A stretch of 64,000 nt of DNA from JAGGAG01 sp031402225 (GCA_031402225.1 JANNSD010000040.1:1-64000), one strand, 5' to 3'; positions 49,355 to 57,744 are shown, counted from the first letter of the stretch. Notes: a model not told the origin generated them from the sequence alone. A program made the numbers and translations.

Positions 49355-50119
49355 GTGTTAGAAGTCCTGAATCTGAGTGCGTCAGTGGGCGACCGGGAAA
49401 TTCTTCGCGGTGTGAACCTCACGGTGAATGCGGGTGAGGTGCACGCCATCATGGGGCCGAACGGCTCGGGCAAGAGCACGCTGGCGCAGGTGCTGGCGGG
49501 CCACCCGTCGTACACGGTGACGGGAGGCGAGGTGCGCTACGAGGGCGAGGACCTGCTCGACCTGGAGCCGGAGGAGCGGGCACAGAAGGGCGTGTTCCTG
49601 GCCTTCCAGTATCCCGTCGAGATCCCCGGCGTCACCAACGCCTACTTCCTGCGCGCGGCCTACAACGAGATCCGGAAGGCGAAGGGTCTCGAGGAAGCCG
49701 ACCCGATGGACTTCCTCGACGTGCTCGAGGAAAAGCTCAAGGTCGTGGAGTGGGGACCGGAGATCATGTCGCGCTTCGTGAACGCCGGTTTTTCGGGCGG
49801 TGAGAAGAAGCGGAACGAGATCCTGCAGATGGCGGTCATGGAGCCGAAGCTCGCGATCCTCGACGAAACCGATTCGGGCCTCGATATCGATGCGCTCCGC
49901 ATCGTGGCGGGCGGGGTCAACCGGCTCAAGCGTCCCGACAGCGCCACCATCGTGGTGACGCACTACCAGCGGCTGCTCAACTACATCGTGCCCGACTTCG
50001 TGCACGTGCTGGTGAGCGGCCGGATCGTGAAGTCGGGCGGCAAGGAGCTGGCACTGGAGCTCGAGGCCCGCGGCTACGAGTGGATCGAGGACCTGGCGGG
50101 CTCGGGGGCCACGGCATGA
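49355..50119 (+). CDS. sufC: Fe-S cluster assembly ATPase SufC
   Basis: 254 aa ABC-type ATPase of the SufBCD complex. Walker A GPNGSGKST (about 36-44), Q-loop in FLAFQYPVEIPGV, signature FSGGEKKR (typical SufC variant of LSGGQ), Walker B LAILDETDSGLD and switch His in VTHYQRLL. The start is a GTG at 49355 with AAGGAG at 49342-49347 seven nt upstream; the longer frame would run through the repeat array. Overlaps sufD by 4 nt. Confidence 0.97.
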   Translation: MLEVLNLSASVGDREILRGVNLTVNAGEVHAIMGPNGSGKSTLAQVLAGHPSYTVTGGEVRYEGEDLLDLEPEERAQKGVFLAFQYPVEIPGVTNAYFLRAAYNEIRKAKGLEEADPMDFLDVLEEKLKVVEWGPEIMSRFVNAGFSGGEKKRNEILQMAVMEPKLAILDETDSGLDIDALRIVAGGVNRLKRPDSATIVVTHYQRLLNYIVPDFVHVLVSGRIVKSGGKELALELEARGYEWIEDLAGSGATA

Positions 50120-51396
50120 CGGCAGTCGCCGACCGGGTCGACACCACGCTGCCAGCGTGGCTGCTGGCACTGCGGCAGCAGGGAGGCCAGCGCTTCGCCG
50201 AGCTGGGACTGCCCAAGTCAAAGGACGAGGAGTGGCGGTTCACTCCGATCTCGCCGATTTCGTCAGCGACATTTGGCGTGGCACCGGAAGCGAGCGTTTC
50301 CCTCGACGCGCTGGCGCCGTTCATGTTCGGGCACGCGGAGTGGCCGAGGCTGGTGTTCGTGAATGGCCGGTACAGCGCCGAGCTGTCGTCGGTGTCGGTC
50401 GAGAGCGGTGTGCGGGTCGAGAGCCTGGCGCTGGTCCGGAGCGGGAATGCGGCGCTGGAGAAGCACCTGGGCCGGCATGTCGCCATCGATGCGACGCCGT
50501 TCGTGGCGTGGAACACCGGGCAGATCACCGATGGGGCGTTCGTGCATGTGCCGGCACGCGCCGACCTGGCACAGCCGATCCACCTGCTGTTCGTGACGGC
50601 CGCGGGCGCGGCCGATTCGGTGGTGTACCCCCGCAACCTGGTGGTGGTGGAGCGCGAGGCGCGGGCCTCGATCATCGAGAGCTACGTGATGCTGGGCGAT
50701 GCGGAGCGGTACCTCACCAACACCGTCTGTGAAGTGGTGGTTGGGGAGAACGCGTGGGTGGAGCACACACGGATCCAGCGGGAGAGCGAGCGCGCCTTTC
50801 ACATCGGGTGCACGCATGTGGCCCAGGAGCGCGACAGCCACTACCGCAACTTCAGTTTTGCCATGGGTGGGGCCATTGCGCGGCACGACCTGCAGAGCCA
50901 CCTGAACGCCGCCAACGTCGAGAGCCTGCTCTACGGCCTCTACTTCGGTCGTGACGACCAGCTGGTGGACAACCACACGGCGATCTTCCATGACCATCCC
51001 AACTGTCGGAGCTGGGAGGTGTATAAGGGCATCCTTGACGGCAAGTCGCACGGGGTGTTCAACGGGAAGATCTTCGTGACGCCCGAGGCGCAGAAGACCG
51101 ACGCGAAGCAGACCAACCGCGCGCTCCTGCTGTCGGAGACGGCCAAGATCGACACCAAGCCGCAGCTGGAGATCTTTGCGGACGACGTGAAGTGCACCCA
51201 TGGAGCCACGGTGGGGGCGCTCAACGAGAACATGCTCTTCTACCTGCAGAGCCGGTGTATCCCGCATGCGGCGGCGCGCCGGTTCCTGACGTACGCTTTT
51301 GCGGCGGAGGTGGTAGCCGAGGTGGCGCTGGAGCCGGTCCGCGCGGAGCTGGATAGACTGGTGCAGGAGAGAGTTGGAGTGGGGCTGGGCGCGTAG
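50116..51396 (+). CDS. sufD: Fe-S cluster assembly protein SufD
   Basis: 426 aa, SufB-related scaffold partner. N-terminal helical part (RFAELGLPKSKDEEWRFTPIS) carries the family-typical KDEEWR. The beta-helix core has NHTAIFHDHPNCRSWEVYKGIL, FNGKIFVTPEAQKTDAKQTNRALLL and the conserved DDVKCTHGATVG with the Cys and His used at the SufB-SufD interface. The ATG at 50116 overlaps the sufC stop. A GGRAGAC array fills the gap to sufS. Confidence 0.96.
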   Translation: MTAVADRVDTTLPAWLLALRQQGGQRFAELGLPKSKDEEWRFTPISPISSATFGVAPEASVSLDALAPFMFGHAEWPRLVFVNGRYSAELSSVSVESGVRVESLALVRSGNAALEKHLGRHVAIDATPFVAWNTGQITDGAFVHVPARADLAQPIHLLFVTAAGAADSVVYPRNLVVVEREARASIIESYVMLGDAERYLTNTVCEVVVGENAWVEHTRIQRESERAFHIGCTHVAQERDSHYRNFSFAMGGAIARHDLQSHLNAANVESLLYGLYFGRDDQLVDNHTAIFHDHPNCRSWEVYKGILDGKSHGVFNGKIFVTPEAQKTDAKQTNRALLLSETAKIDTKPQLEIFADDVKCTHGATVGALNENMLFYLQSRCIPHAAARRFLTYAFAAEVVAEVALEPVRAELDRLVQERVGVGLGA

Positions 51397-51399
51397 GGT

Positions 51400-51448
51400 G
51401 GGAGACGGAAGACGGGAGACGGGAGACGGAAGACGGAAGACGGGAGAC
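51400..51448. repeat. Heptamer array GGRAGAC x7 between sufD and sufS
   Basis: Seven uninterrupted 7 nt units from 4 nt after the sufD stop to 6 nt before the sufS GTG. The sufS ribosome-binding stretch (GGGAGACGAGG) is part of, or flows out of, the array, so unit number sets the distance from sufD but not the local site. Confidence 0.93.
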
Positions 51449-51453
51449 GAGGC

Positions 51454-52689
51454 GTGAAGAATTCTGTGAGCGGGACAGAGCTGGCGGTCGGGGCGGAGAT
51501 ACGGGATGAGTTCCCGATCTTCGACGCCCACCCCAACCTCGTTTATCTCGACAGCGCGGCCACGTCGCAGAAGCCGCAGCGGGTCATCGACCGGCTAAGC
51601 CGCTTTTTCGCCGAGGAGAACGCGAACATCCATCGCGGGGTGTATGCGCTGAGCGGGGAAGCCACGGCGATGTACGATGCAGCGCGTGAAGGGGTGGCGC
51701 GGTTCATCGGCGCGGCCCTGCCCCGCGAAGTCATCTTCACTCGTGGCACGACGGAGAGCATCAACCTCGTGGCCCAGAGCTGGGGCCGTGCCAACGTGAG
51801 GGCCGGCGACGAGATCCTGGTCACCGAGATGGAGCATCACTCGAACTGGGTGCCCTGGCAGGTATTGGCCCAGGCGACCGGGGCCACCCTGCGCGTGGCG
51901 CCGGTGACCGAGGCGGGCGAGCTCGACCTCGATGCCATGACGCGCCTGATCACGCCGCGCACGCGCCTGGTCGCGGTGACGCACCTTTCCAATGTGCTTG
52001 GCACCATCAACCCGATCCGGCGTATCGCCGACCTGGCGCATGCCGCCGGCGCACTGGTGCTGGTGGACGGGGCGCAATCGGTGGCCCATGGCGCGGTGGA
52101 TGTCCTGGCACTGGGCTGTGACTTCTTTGCCTTCTCTGGGCACAAGCTCTTCGGGCCGACGGGTATCGGCGTGCTCTACGGGCGGGAGGCGCTGCTGGAG
52201 CAGATGTCGCCGTGGCAGGTGGGCGGCGGGATGATCGGAGCGGTGTCGCTTGAGGAAACGACCTGGGCTGAGCTGCCGATGAAGTTCGAGGCCGGTACCC
52301 CACCCATTGCGGAGGCGGTGGGGCTGGCTGAGGCGATCGCCTTCGTCGACTCGGTGGGTGCCAGCGCGATCGCGGCGCACGAGGCGGAGTTGCTCTCGCT
52401 CGCCACCGATCGGCTTACCGCCATTCCCGGTGTTCGCATCATCGGCACGGCGGCGCACCGCGCGTCGGTCATCTCGTTCGTGCTCGAGGGGGTGCATCCG
52501 CACGACCTCGGAACGGTGCTGGACGAGGACGGGATCGCGATCCGGGCAGGGCATCACTGTGCCCAGCCGCTGATGCGCCGCTTCGGGCTGGCGGCCACGG
52601 CGCGGGCGTCATTCAGCGTGTACAACACCACTGAGGACGTGGAGGCGCTGGGCCGCGGCATCGAGCGCGCCCGGACGCTGTTCGCCTGA
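51454..52689 (+). CDS. sufS: Cysteine desulfurase SufS
   Basis: 411 aa class V PLP enzyme that takes sulfur from cysteine and passes it to SufU. The PLP-lysine motif is FFAFSGHKLFGPTGIG; VFTRGTTESINLVA-type IFTRGTTESINLVAQSWG and DGAQSVAHGAVDV are typical; the catalytic Cys is in RAGHHCAQPLMRRFG (type II enzyme, short loop). The start is a GTG at 51454 after GAGG. Its stop overlaps the sufU ATG by 1 nt. Confidence 0.97.
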   Translation: MKNSVSGTELAVGAEIRDEFPIFDAHPNLVYLDSAATSQKPQRVIDRLSRFFAEENANIHRGVYALSGEATAMYDAAREGVARFIGAALPREVIFTRGTTESINLVAQSWGRANVRAGDEILVTEMEHHSNWVPWQVLAQATGATLRVAPVTEAGELDLDAMTRLITPRTRLVAVTHLSNVLGTINPIRRIADLAHAAGALVLVDGAQSVAHGAVDVLALGCDFFAFSGHKLFGPTGIGVLYGREALLEQMSPWQVGGGMIGAVSLEETTWAELPMKFEAGTPPIAEAVGLAEAIAFVDSVGASAIAAHEAELLSLATDRLTAIPGVRIIGTAAHRASVISFVLEGVHPHDLGTVLDEDGIAIRAGHHCAQPLMRRFGLAATARASFSVYNTTEDVEALGRGIERARTLFA

Positions 52690-53129
52690 TGTCATCGGTC
52701 AGCGAGCTGTACCAGAGCGTGATCCTGGACCACAACAAGACCCCCCGCAACTATGGCCGCATCGAGGGTCCGGCGGCCGCGCACGCCAAGGGGCACAATC
52801 CGCTCTGCGGCGACCAGGTGACGGTGTGGCTGGAGTTCGAGGGCGATGTGGTGAAGGATGTGCGCTTCGAGGATGAGGGTAAGGGATGCGCCATTTCGCG
52901 CGCATCGGCGTCGCTGATGACCATGGCGGTCAAAGGCCATCACAAAGATGACGTGCTCCGAATGTTTGGTGCCTTTCACAGCCTGGTGACCGGAGTGAAG
53001 TCAGCCGAAACCGAGGCGCTGCCGGCCCGGCTGCAGGTGTTCGCGAACGTGTCCCAGTTCCCGATTCGGGTGAAGTGCGCGAGCCTGGCGTGGCATACGA
53101 TGAAGAAGGCACTAGACGATACAGCGTGA
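52689..53129 (+). CDS. sufU: Sulfur carrier SufU (NifU-like)
   Basis: 146 aa zinc protein that receives persulfide sulfur from SufS. The three Cys are at 40 (HNPLCGDQV), 67 (GKGCAIS) and 130 (RVKCASLAW), and the insert between about 80 and 115 is typical of SufU as opposed to IscU. The last codons and the stop lie within a GCGTGAGGAGGAAC element. With SufB, C, D and S this is a full Gram-positive-style SUF set; no sufA is present. Confidence 0.95.
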   Translation: MSSVSELYQSVILDHNKTPRNYGRIEGPAAAHAKGHNPLCGDQVTVWLEFEGDVVKDVRFEDEGKGCAISRASASLMTMAVKGHHKDDVLRMFGAFHSLVTGVKSAETEALPARLQVFANVSQFPIRVKCASLAWHTMKKALDDTA

Positions 53130-53179
53130 GGAGGAACAGCAACAGCGTGAGGAGTGAGGGGGAACTCGCCCTCACTCCT
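53121..53179. repeat. 21-nt period element overlapping the sufU stop, with hairpin
   Basis: ACAGCGTGAGGAGGAACAGC and a second copy 21 nt on start inside the sufU coding end (stop TGA at 53127-53129 is part of the unit). The second copy leads into a stem GGAGTGAGGG (53151-53160) with CCCTCACTCC (53169-53178), a possible terminator or attenuator before the bacilliredoxin gene; a T-rich run begins 12 nt later. Confidence 0.8.
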
Positions 53180-53225
53180 TACTCCTCAGGCAGTTTGTTT
53201 TCAACGATCTAATCAGAGGATTGGA

Positions 53226-53672
53226 ATGCCTTACTCAGAGATGATGGTCAAGCCCATGCGCGAGGAGATGGTTGCGATGGGCGCGCAGGAACTGAAGACG
53301 GTCGAGCAGGTGGACGCCGAGCTGGGTGACCAGCGCGGCACGACGCTCGTATTCGTGAACTCGGTGTGTGGCTGTGCGGCGGGCAACGCGCGGCCGGCAC
53401 TGCGAGCAGCGCTCAAGCACGCGGCGAAGCCGGACCGGGTGGTGACGGTATTCGCGGGGCAGGACCTGCCGGCGACGACGCGGGCGCGGCAGTTCTTCGC
53501 CGACTACCAGCCGAGCTCGCCGTCGATCGCGCTGTTCAAGGATGGCGAGGTGGTGGCGTTCATTCACCGGCACCAGATCGAGGGGCGTGGTCCGGATGCG
53601 GTAGCGAAGGACCTGGTGACCGCATTCGACCAGTACTGCGGCGCCGGTGAGGCATCGGGGGCTGCGAGTTGA
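53226..53672 (+). CDS. Bacilliredoxin BrxA/BrxB family protein
   Basis: 148 aa thioredoxin-fold protein with the active-site motif CGC (Cys48 and Cys50, in NSVCGCAAGNARP) that defines the YphP/YqiW (BrxA/BrxB) family, which reduces mixed disulfides of bacillithiol with proteins. AGAGGA at 53215-53220 precedes the ATG at 53226. Placement after sufU suggests linked thiol and Fe-S homeostasis; whether this organism makes bacillithiol cannot be seen here. The next gene overlaps its stop (TTGA). Confidence 0.9.
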   Translation: MPYSEMMVKPMREEMVAMGAQELKTVEQVDAELGDQRGTTLVFVNSVCGCAAGNARPALRAALKHAAKPDRVVTVFAGQDLPATTRARQFFADYQPSSPSIALFKDGEVVAFIHRHQIEGRGPDAVAKDLVTAFDQYCGAGEASGAAS

Positions 53673-53950
53673 GCGGGCACGTCTTTCACCCGGGGCACGA
53701 AGAGCTCCACGGGATCACCGTGGTGCTTGACGGAGTGTCTGGCAAGACGTACGTCGGGCGGTACCATGAACGCACAGACTCCGGCCTGCTGCTCCACGAT
53801 GTTGGCGTACATGACCCGGCCGGCGGCGTGACCCGCGCGGAGTACCTGCAGCGCACGAACAAGTTTGGCATCCGCGCCGACCACAAGCATCTGGTTGTTC
53901 CGCACGACGAGGTGGCTGGTCTGGTGCCCCTCAACCAAGTGGTCGGGTAG
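53669..53950 (+). CDS. Hypothetical small protein downstream of bacilliredoxin
   Basis: 93 aa, not recognised. It is rich in His (ten residues), with beta-strand pattern GITVVLDGVSGKTYVGRYHE followed by LLLHDVGVHDP, a fold that could be a small barrel. There is no signal peptide and no Cys. It starts at a TTG overlapping the bacilliredoxin stop (TTGA), so translation is probably coupled. Its 3' end overlaps the convergent acetyltransferase gene by 20 nt. Confidence 0.7.
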   Translation: MSGHVFHPGHEELHGITVVLDGVSGKTYVGRYHERTDSGLLLHDVGVHDPAGGVTRAEYLQRTNKFGIRADHKHLVVPHDEVAGLVPLNQVVG

Positions 53951-54485
53951 CCAGCACCTCGGCGAGGGGGCGTGGCGGCTGGACCCCTGGTTCTCTCGGC
54001 GCCAGGGGTCGGTGGAGCCAGATCACATCGTGCCAGCAGCCGAACTTGTAGCCAATTCCCCGATAGACCCCGACCTCCTCGAATCCCATTGACTGGTGGA
54101 AGCCGACGCTTGCCGGATTGGGCAGAGTGATCCCGGCGTAGGCGTTGACAAAGCCCTGCGCGGCCAGGATGTCAAAGAGCGCGGTGTACAGCGTGCGTCC
54201 GTGGCCCTGTCGATGTGCGTCGTGAGCGACGTAGGCGGATACCTCGACCGACCACTGATAGGCTGGTCGGTCCCGGTGCGGCCCCGCGTAGGCATACCCC
54301 ACCAGGCGGCCGCGGTCCTCCAGCACGAGCCAGGGGGTTCGAGCAATCACGGCGTCTACCCGGCGGGCCATCTCCAACCCGTCGGGTGGAACCAGTTCGA
54401 ACGAAGTGGTGCGCTCGGTGACGGCGGGGGCGTAGATCTCGGCGAGCCGGGCGCCATCAGCGGGTACCGCCAGTCGAAGTATCAC
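53931..54485 (-). CDS. GNAT N-acetyltransferase (phosphinothricin acetyltransferase-like)
   Basis: 184 aa. The N-terminus MILRLAVPADGARLAEIYAPAV and the mid-block LVGYAYAGPHRDRPAYQWSVEVSAYV are characteristic of the PAT/YncA group, as is the acetyl-CoA site HRQGHGRTLYTALFDIL (variant of Q/RxxGxG/A) and the later NPASVGFHQSMGFEEVGVYRGIGYKFG. Members acetylate phosphinothricin, methionine sulfone or similar amino-acid analogues; substrate is uncertain. Start is a GTG at 54485. It stands alone on its strand. Confidence 0.88.
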   Translation of the reverse strand: MILRLAVPADGARLAEIYAPAVTERTTSFELVPPDGLEMARRVDAVIARTPWLVLEDRGRLVGYAYAGPHRDRPAYQWSVEVSAYVAHDAHRQGHGRTLYTALFDILAAQGFVNAYAGITLPNPASVGFHQSMGFEEVGVYRGIGYKFGCWHDVIWLHRPLAPREPGVQPPRPLAEVLATRPLG

Positions 54486-54618
54486 CCGGGCGTGCCTGAC
54501 AGGGTTGTCGGAAAGCTAGCAGCATGCGCCAGACGCCCGCGAAACATCCCCCGACCCGTAGCCGTAGGACAGCGCGCTTCGGGGAAATGAACGTCCCTGC
54601 CCTCCGTGTGGAGTATTC

Positions 54619-55578
54619 ATGTACCAGAACGCCATCGAGCTGCACGGCATTTCCAAGCGATTTGCGGGTCACACCGCGGTGCGGAGCCTGTCGCTCACGG
54701 TGCCGCGGGGCGGGATCTACGGGCTGTTGGGCCCGAACGGTGCCGGCAAGAGCACCACGATCCGGATGATCCTCAGCATCCTGCTTCCCGACGATGGCAC
54801 GGTGACGCTCTTCGGCGGGGAGCCGGCGAGCCGAGACCTCTCCGAACGCATCGGCTACCTGCCGGAGGAGCGCGGCCTCTACCCGCGAATGAAGGTGGCG
54901 GAGCAACTCACCTTCCTGGGGGAGGCCAAGGGACTGCCCCGCAAGCGCGCCCGCGAGCTCACGGCCCAGTGGTTGGCTCGGCTCGGCATCGCGGACTGGG
55001 GGGGCAAAAAGGTCCAGGATCTCTCGAAGGGGATGCAGCAGAAGGTGCAATTCATTGGCGCCCTGCTGCATGAACCGGAGCTGGTCATCCTCGACGAACC
55101 GTTCAGCGGACTTGATCCAGTCAATAGCCAGGTCATGCGCGACGTGGTGGTTGAGATCGCGCGGGGAGGCGGTACCGTGCTGTTCTCGACGCACATCATG
55201 GAGCAGGCGGAGAAGATGTGCGACCGGGTCGCCATCATCGCGCGGGGCGAAAAGGTGGTGGATGGGCGGCTGGCCGATATCAAGAGTGAAGCGGGAGGGC
55301 GGCATGTGGCACTCGCGTTCCACCGGCACCAGGACGTGGCGGCACGGGTCCTCGGGGACCGGTCGTTGGTGGCACGGGTGGACGACTACGGTGCCAGCGC
55401 CGAGGCGGAGCTGGCGGAGGGCGCGACCAGCGACCAGTTGCTCCAGGCGCTGGTAGGCGCGGACGTGGGGATCTCGCGGTTCGAGGTGGTGGAGGCGTCG
55501 CTCCAGTCGATCTTCATCGCCAAGGTGGGCACCGACGCGGCCAGCGCGCCCGCGAGGGAGGACATGGCTCATGCATAA
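54619..55578 (+). CDS. ABC-2 type transporter ATP-binding protein
   Basis: 319 aa. Walker A GPNGAGKST (about 40), Q-loop GYLPEERGLYP, signature LSKGMQQKVQ in place of LSGGQ, Walker B LVILDEPFSGLDP and switch His in STHIM. After residue 220 a DUF4162-like accessory domain follows. This pattern matches NatA-type exporters. A GGAG lies 5 nt before the ATG at 54619. It overlaps the permease gene by 8 nt, and both form one export system. Confidence 0.93.
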   Translation: MYQNAIELHGISKRFAGHTAVRSLSLTVPRGGIYGLLGPNGAGKSTTIRMILSILLPDDGTVTLFGGEPASRDLSERIGYLPEERGLYPRMKVAEQLTFLGEAKGLPRKRARELTAQWLARLGIADWGGKKVQDLSKGMQQKVQFIGALLHEPELVILDEPFSGLDPVNSQVMRDVVVEIARGGGTVLFSTHIMEQAEKMCDRVAIIARGEKVVDGRLADIKSEAGGRHVALAFHRHQDVAARVLGDRSLVARVDDYGASAEAELAEGATSDQLLQALVGADVGISRFEVVEASLQSIFIAKVGTDAASAPAREDMAHA

Positions 55579-56878
55579 GATCTGGGCGGTGATGCGGCGC
55601 GAATTCCTGGAGAAGGTGCGCACGCGTGCGTTCATCATCGGCACGGTGCTCTTCCCGGTTCTGATGATCGGGTTGACGGTGCTGCCGATCCTGCTCGACC
55701 GGCGCGAAACGGAGCCAAAGCGCGTGGCCATCGTGGACGGTGCCAGTGGGGATGTTGGCATGAAGGTGACGGAGGCACTTGCCGCAGCGCGACGCGAGGG
55801 GGACAACGGCGCCGCCCGCTACTCGGTGGTGCGGGTACCGGCGCGCGACCGGGTGGAGAGCGTTCGCGATTCGCTTGTCGCGATCACCGGCGTGCAGCAG
55901 GAAGGCGTCGAGGGGCTCGATGGCATCCTGGTACTCACCGATGAGTCGGTGGATGGTGGGCGGATCCCCTATCTGGGGGTCAACGTCGGCAGCATGGCTG
56001 ACATGCGGAAGCTCGAGACCGAGCTGCAGACGACGCTGCGGCAGGAGCGCCTCCGCCGCGCCGGGATCGACGTATTCATCGGGATGAAGGCGTCGCGCGA
56101 GGTGGATGTGGTGGCGCAGAAAGTGACCTCGGGCAAGCTGACTGGCGAGTCGGGTGCCTCGTCGTTCATGCTGGCATATATCATGGGCCTGGTCCTGTAC
56201 ATGACGATGCTGCTGTACGGGGTGCAGGTCATGAACTCGGTGATGGAAGAAAAGACCAACCGGATTGCCGAGGTCCTGTCCTCGAGCGTCAAGCCGTTCG
56301 AGATGATGCTGGGCAAGGTGCTCGGCGTGGGGGGTGTGGGGCTGCTGCAGCTGAGTATCTGGGGCGGCACGGCGATGTTGGTGACGACCTATCGCGCGCC
56401 ACTCGCGAGGCTGTTCGGGGCGTCGCCAGACGCGCTCACGGCGATGAAGCTGCCCAGCGTTCGGCCGGACCTGCTGGCGGTATTCCTGATCTACTTCGTG
56501 CTCGGCTTCCTGCTGTATGCGGCGGCGTACGCGGCGGTGGCGGCCATGTGTAACTCGCAGCAGGAGGCGCAGCAGGCGAATACACCGGTGACGCTCTGTA
56601 TCGTGGCGGGATTCATGGCGATGTTCTCCCTGCTCAATGAGCCAAGTGGGTCACTGGCCAGGACACTGAGCCTTATTCCGGTGACGGCGCCGTTCGTGGT
56701 GCCGGTGCGGTACTCCCTGGCCCCGATCCCGATCCCGGAGCTGCTGCTCTCGATGGCGGTGACCTTGGCAGGCGTGCTGTTCGTGGTGTGGGTGGCGGGG
56801 CGGATCTATCGGGTGGGGATCCTGATGTACGGGAAGCGGCCGAAGATCTCGGAGCTGTGGAGGTGGGTGCGGAGTTAG
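55571..56878 (+). CDS. ABC-2 type transporter permease (NatB-like)
   Basis: 435 aa. One transmembrane helix at the N-terminus (AFIIGTVLFPVLMIGLTVLPILL), a large extracytoplasmic domain (about 45-210), then five or more helices in the C-terminal half (SSFMLAYIMGLVLYMTMLLYGVQVM and MNSVMEEKTNRIAEVLSSSVKPFEMM, the ABC-2 hallmark around 220-245). With the preceding ATPase it resembles the NatAB Na+ exporter, but substrate assignment by similarity alone is weak. A 21-nt period repeat element starts just after its stop. Confidence 0.9.
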   Translation: MHKIWAVMRREFLEKVRTRAFIIGTVLFPVLMIGLTVLPILLDRRETEPKRVAIVDGASGDVGMKVTEALAAARREGDNGAARYSVVRVPARDRVESVRDSLVAITGVQQEGVEGLDGILVLTDESVDGGRIPYLGVNVGSMADMRKLETELQTTLRQERLRRAGIDVFIGMKASREVDVVAQKVTSGKLTGESGASSFMLAYIMGLVLYMTMLLYGVQVMNSVMEEKTNRIAEVLSSSVKPFEMMLGKVLGVGGVGLLQLSIWGGTAMLVTTYRAPLARLFGASPDALTAMKLPSVRPDLLAVFLIYFVLGFLLYAAAYAAVAAMCNSQQEAQQANTPVTLCIVAGFMAMFSLLNEPSGSLARTLSLIPVTAPFVVPVRYSLAPIPIPELLLSMAVTLAGVLFVVWVAGRIYRVGILMYGKRPKISELWRWVRS

Positions 56879-56888
56879 GAACCGCGAC

Positions 56889-56930
56889 GGCGTGAGGAGG
56901 AACCACGACGGCGTGAGGAGTGAGGGGGAA
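56889..56930. repeat. 21-nt period element after the ABC permease
   Basis: GACGGCGTGAGGAGGAACCA and a second copy 21 nt later ending GAGGAGTGAGG, close to the permease stop. Nearly the same pair as at 53121 behind sufU. Confidence 0.8.
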
Positions 56931-56956
56931 CAGCGGTGGTCGGGGCCGTTTCAGGT

Positions 56957-57051
56957 GGGGCGCCGCTCTTCGGGGAAAGGGGAACGCACGCCAGTGTTCC
57001 CCTTCGATCGCATTCATGGGTGCGTTCCACGATCCCCTCGAGCGGCGCCCC
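56957..57051. repeat. Nested and alternative inverted repeats
   Basis: Outer arms GGGGCGCCGCTC (56957-56968) and GAGCGGCGCCCC (57040-57051) match perfectly. Inside, AAGGGGAAC (56977-56985) can pair with GTTCCCCTT (56996-57004), or the overlapping GGAACGCAC (56981-56989) with GTGCGTTCC (57020-57028). The last two are mutually exclusive, as in an attenuator. Confidence 0.65.
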
Positions 57052-57183
57052 ATCCCTCCCGGCCAGTTCTTCTTCCACCATTCCCAGGCTCGCCTGCGAC
57101 GGGGGTTCGGTGGCAAGGCACGCCAGCGCGATACCGAATGAAAACCGAAGTTAGTCATGGCACCTGGTGGCAACTAGACATAC

Positions 57184-57208
57184 CATTGTAAAACGTTGCG
57201 CTACAATG
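57184..57208. promoter_or_regulatory. CATTGTA/TACAATG inverted repeat
   Basis: Perfect 7 bp arms (57184-57190 and 57202-57208) separated by 11 nt with a central AACGTT. It is placed in AT-richer DNA 46 nt from the first parS site. It could be an operator for a dimeric repressor; no promoter elements are clear. Confidence 0.4.
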
Positions 57209-57253
57209 CTTTACGTGCTGCTGATGTTGTTCGATATTCACGGCTGTACTACC

Positions 57254-57269
57254 TGTTTCACGTGAAACA
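57254..57269. promoter_or_regulatory. parS centromere site (perfect palindrome)
   Basis: TGTTTCACGTGAAACA, a perfect 16 bp palindrome matching the parS consensus to which ParB loads. It lies 639 nt upstream of parA. Confidence 0.96.
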
Positions 57270-57728
57270 CGAATCCGCTACAGATTCTCGTACTCCAAGC
57301 CGGCCGTAACCCAGACTGGGGCCTGAAGGGGGCGCTTGCTCGCGGTGAGGTCTCCCCTGGCTGATGCTCTTGGAATCACTCGCGAACGGATTTTTAGATC
57401 CACACGCTGGGGGAACATGCTCGAACGGTTCTGCGCGGCTGTGATATCGAAGCACTCGCTGCAGTCGGTATCGCCCGTCGGTGGTGTCTGGCAGAACTCA
57501 GAAGGTCAGGAGATGAATTTGAACTGGGGTTGGTGGAACGGAGACTGGAGCTGAACTCACTCGAACTCGGTTCGGTGCTGGCAGGCTCTGAGGTGGGCCT
57601 GCTCGGAGCTTGGCGTTCCGTGTGGCCCCTGCAGCTGGGCGCGTGCTCCCGATTGGTGCGTGGACGCCCGATCGAAGGAATCTGACTGCCGGGGCTGAGC
57701 TTTCGCTCGCGGTTCGAGAATCCGAGGC

Positions 57729-57744
57729 TGTTTCACGTGAAACG
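57729..57744. promoter_or_regulatory. parS centromere site (one mismatch)
   Basis: TGTTTCACGTGAAACG, identical to the first site except the final base. It lies 164 nt upstream of parA, 460 nt from the other site. The pair marks the ParB nucleation centre. Confidence 0.93.

Noticed and set aside
57700..57725. GGTTCGAGAATCC resembling a tRNA T-arm
   Set aside because: Loop is one base too long and no acceptor, D- or anticodon stems surround it.
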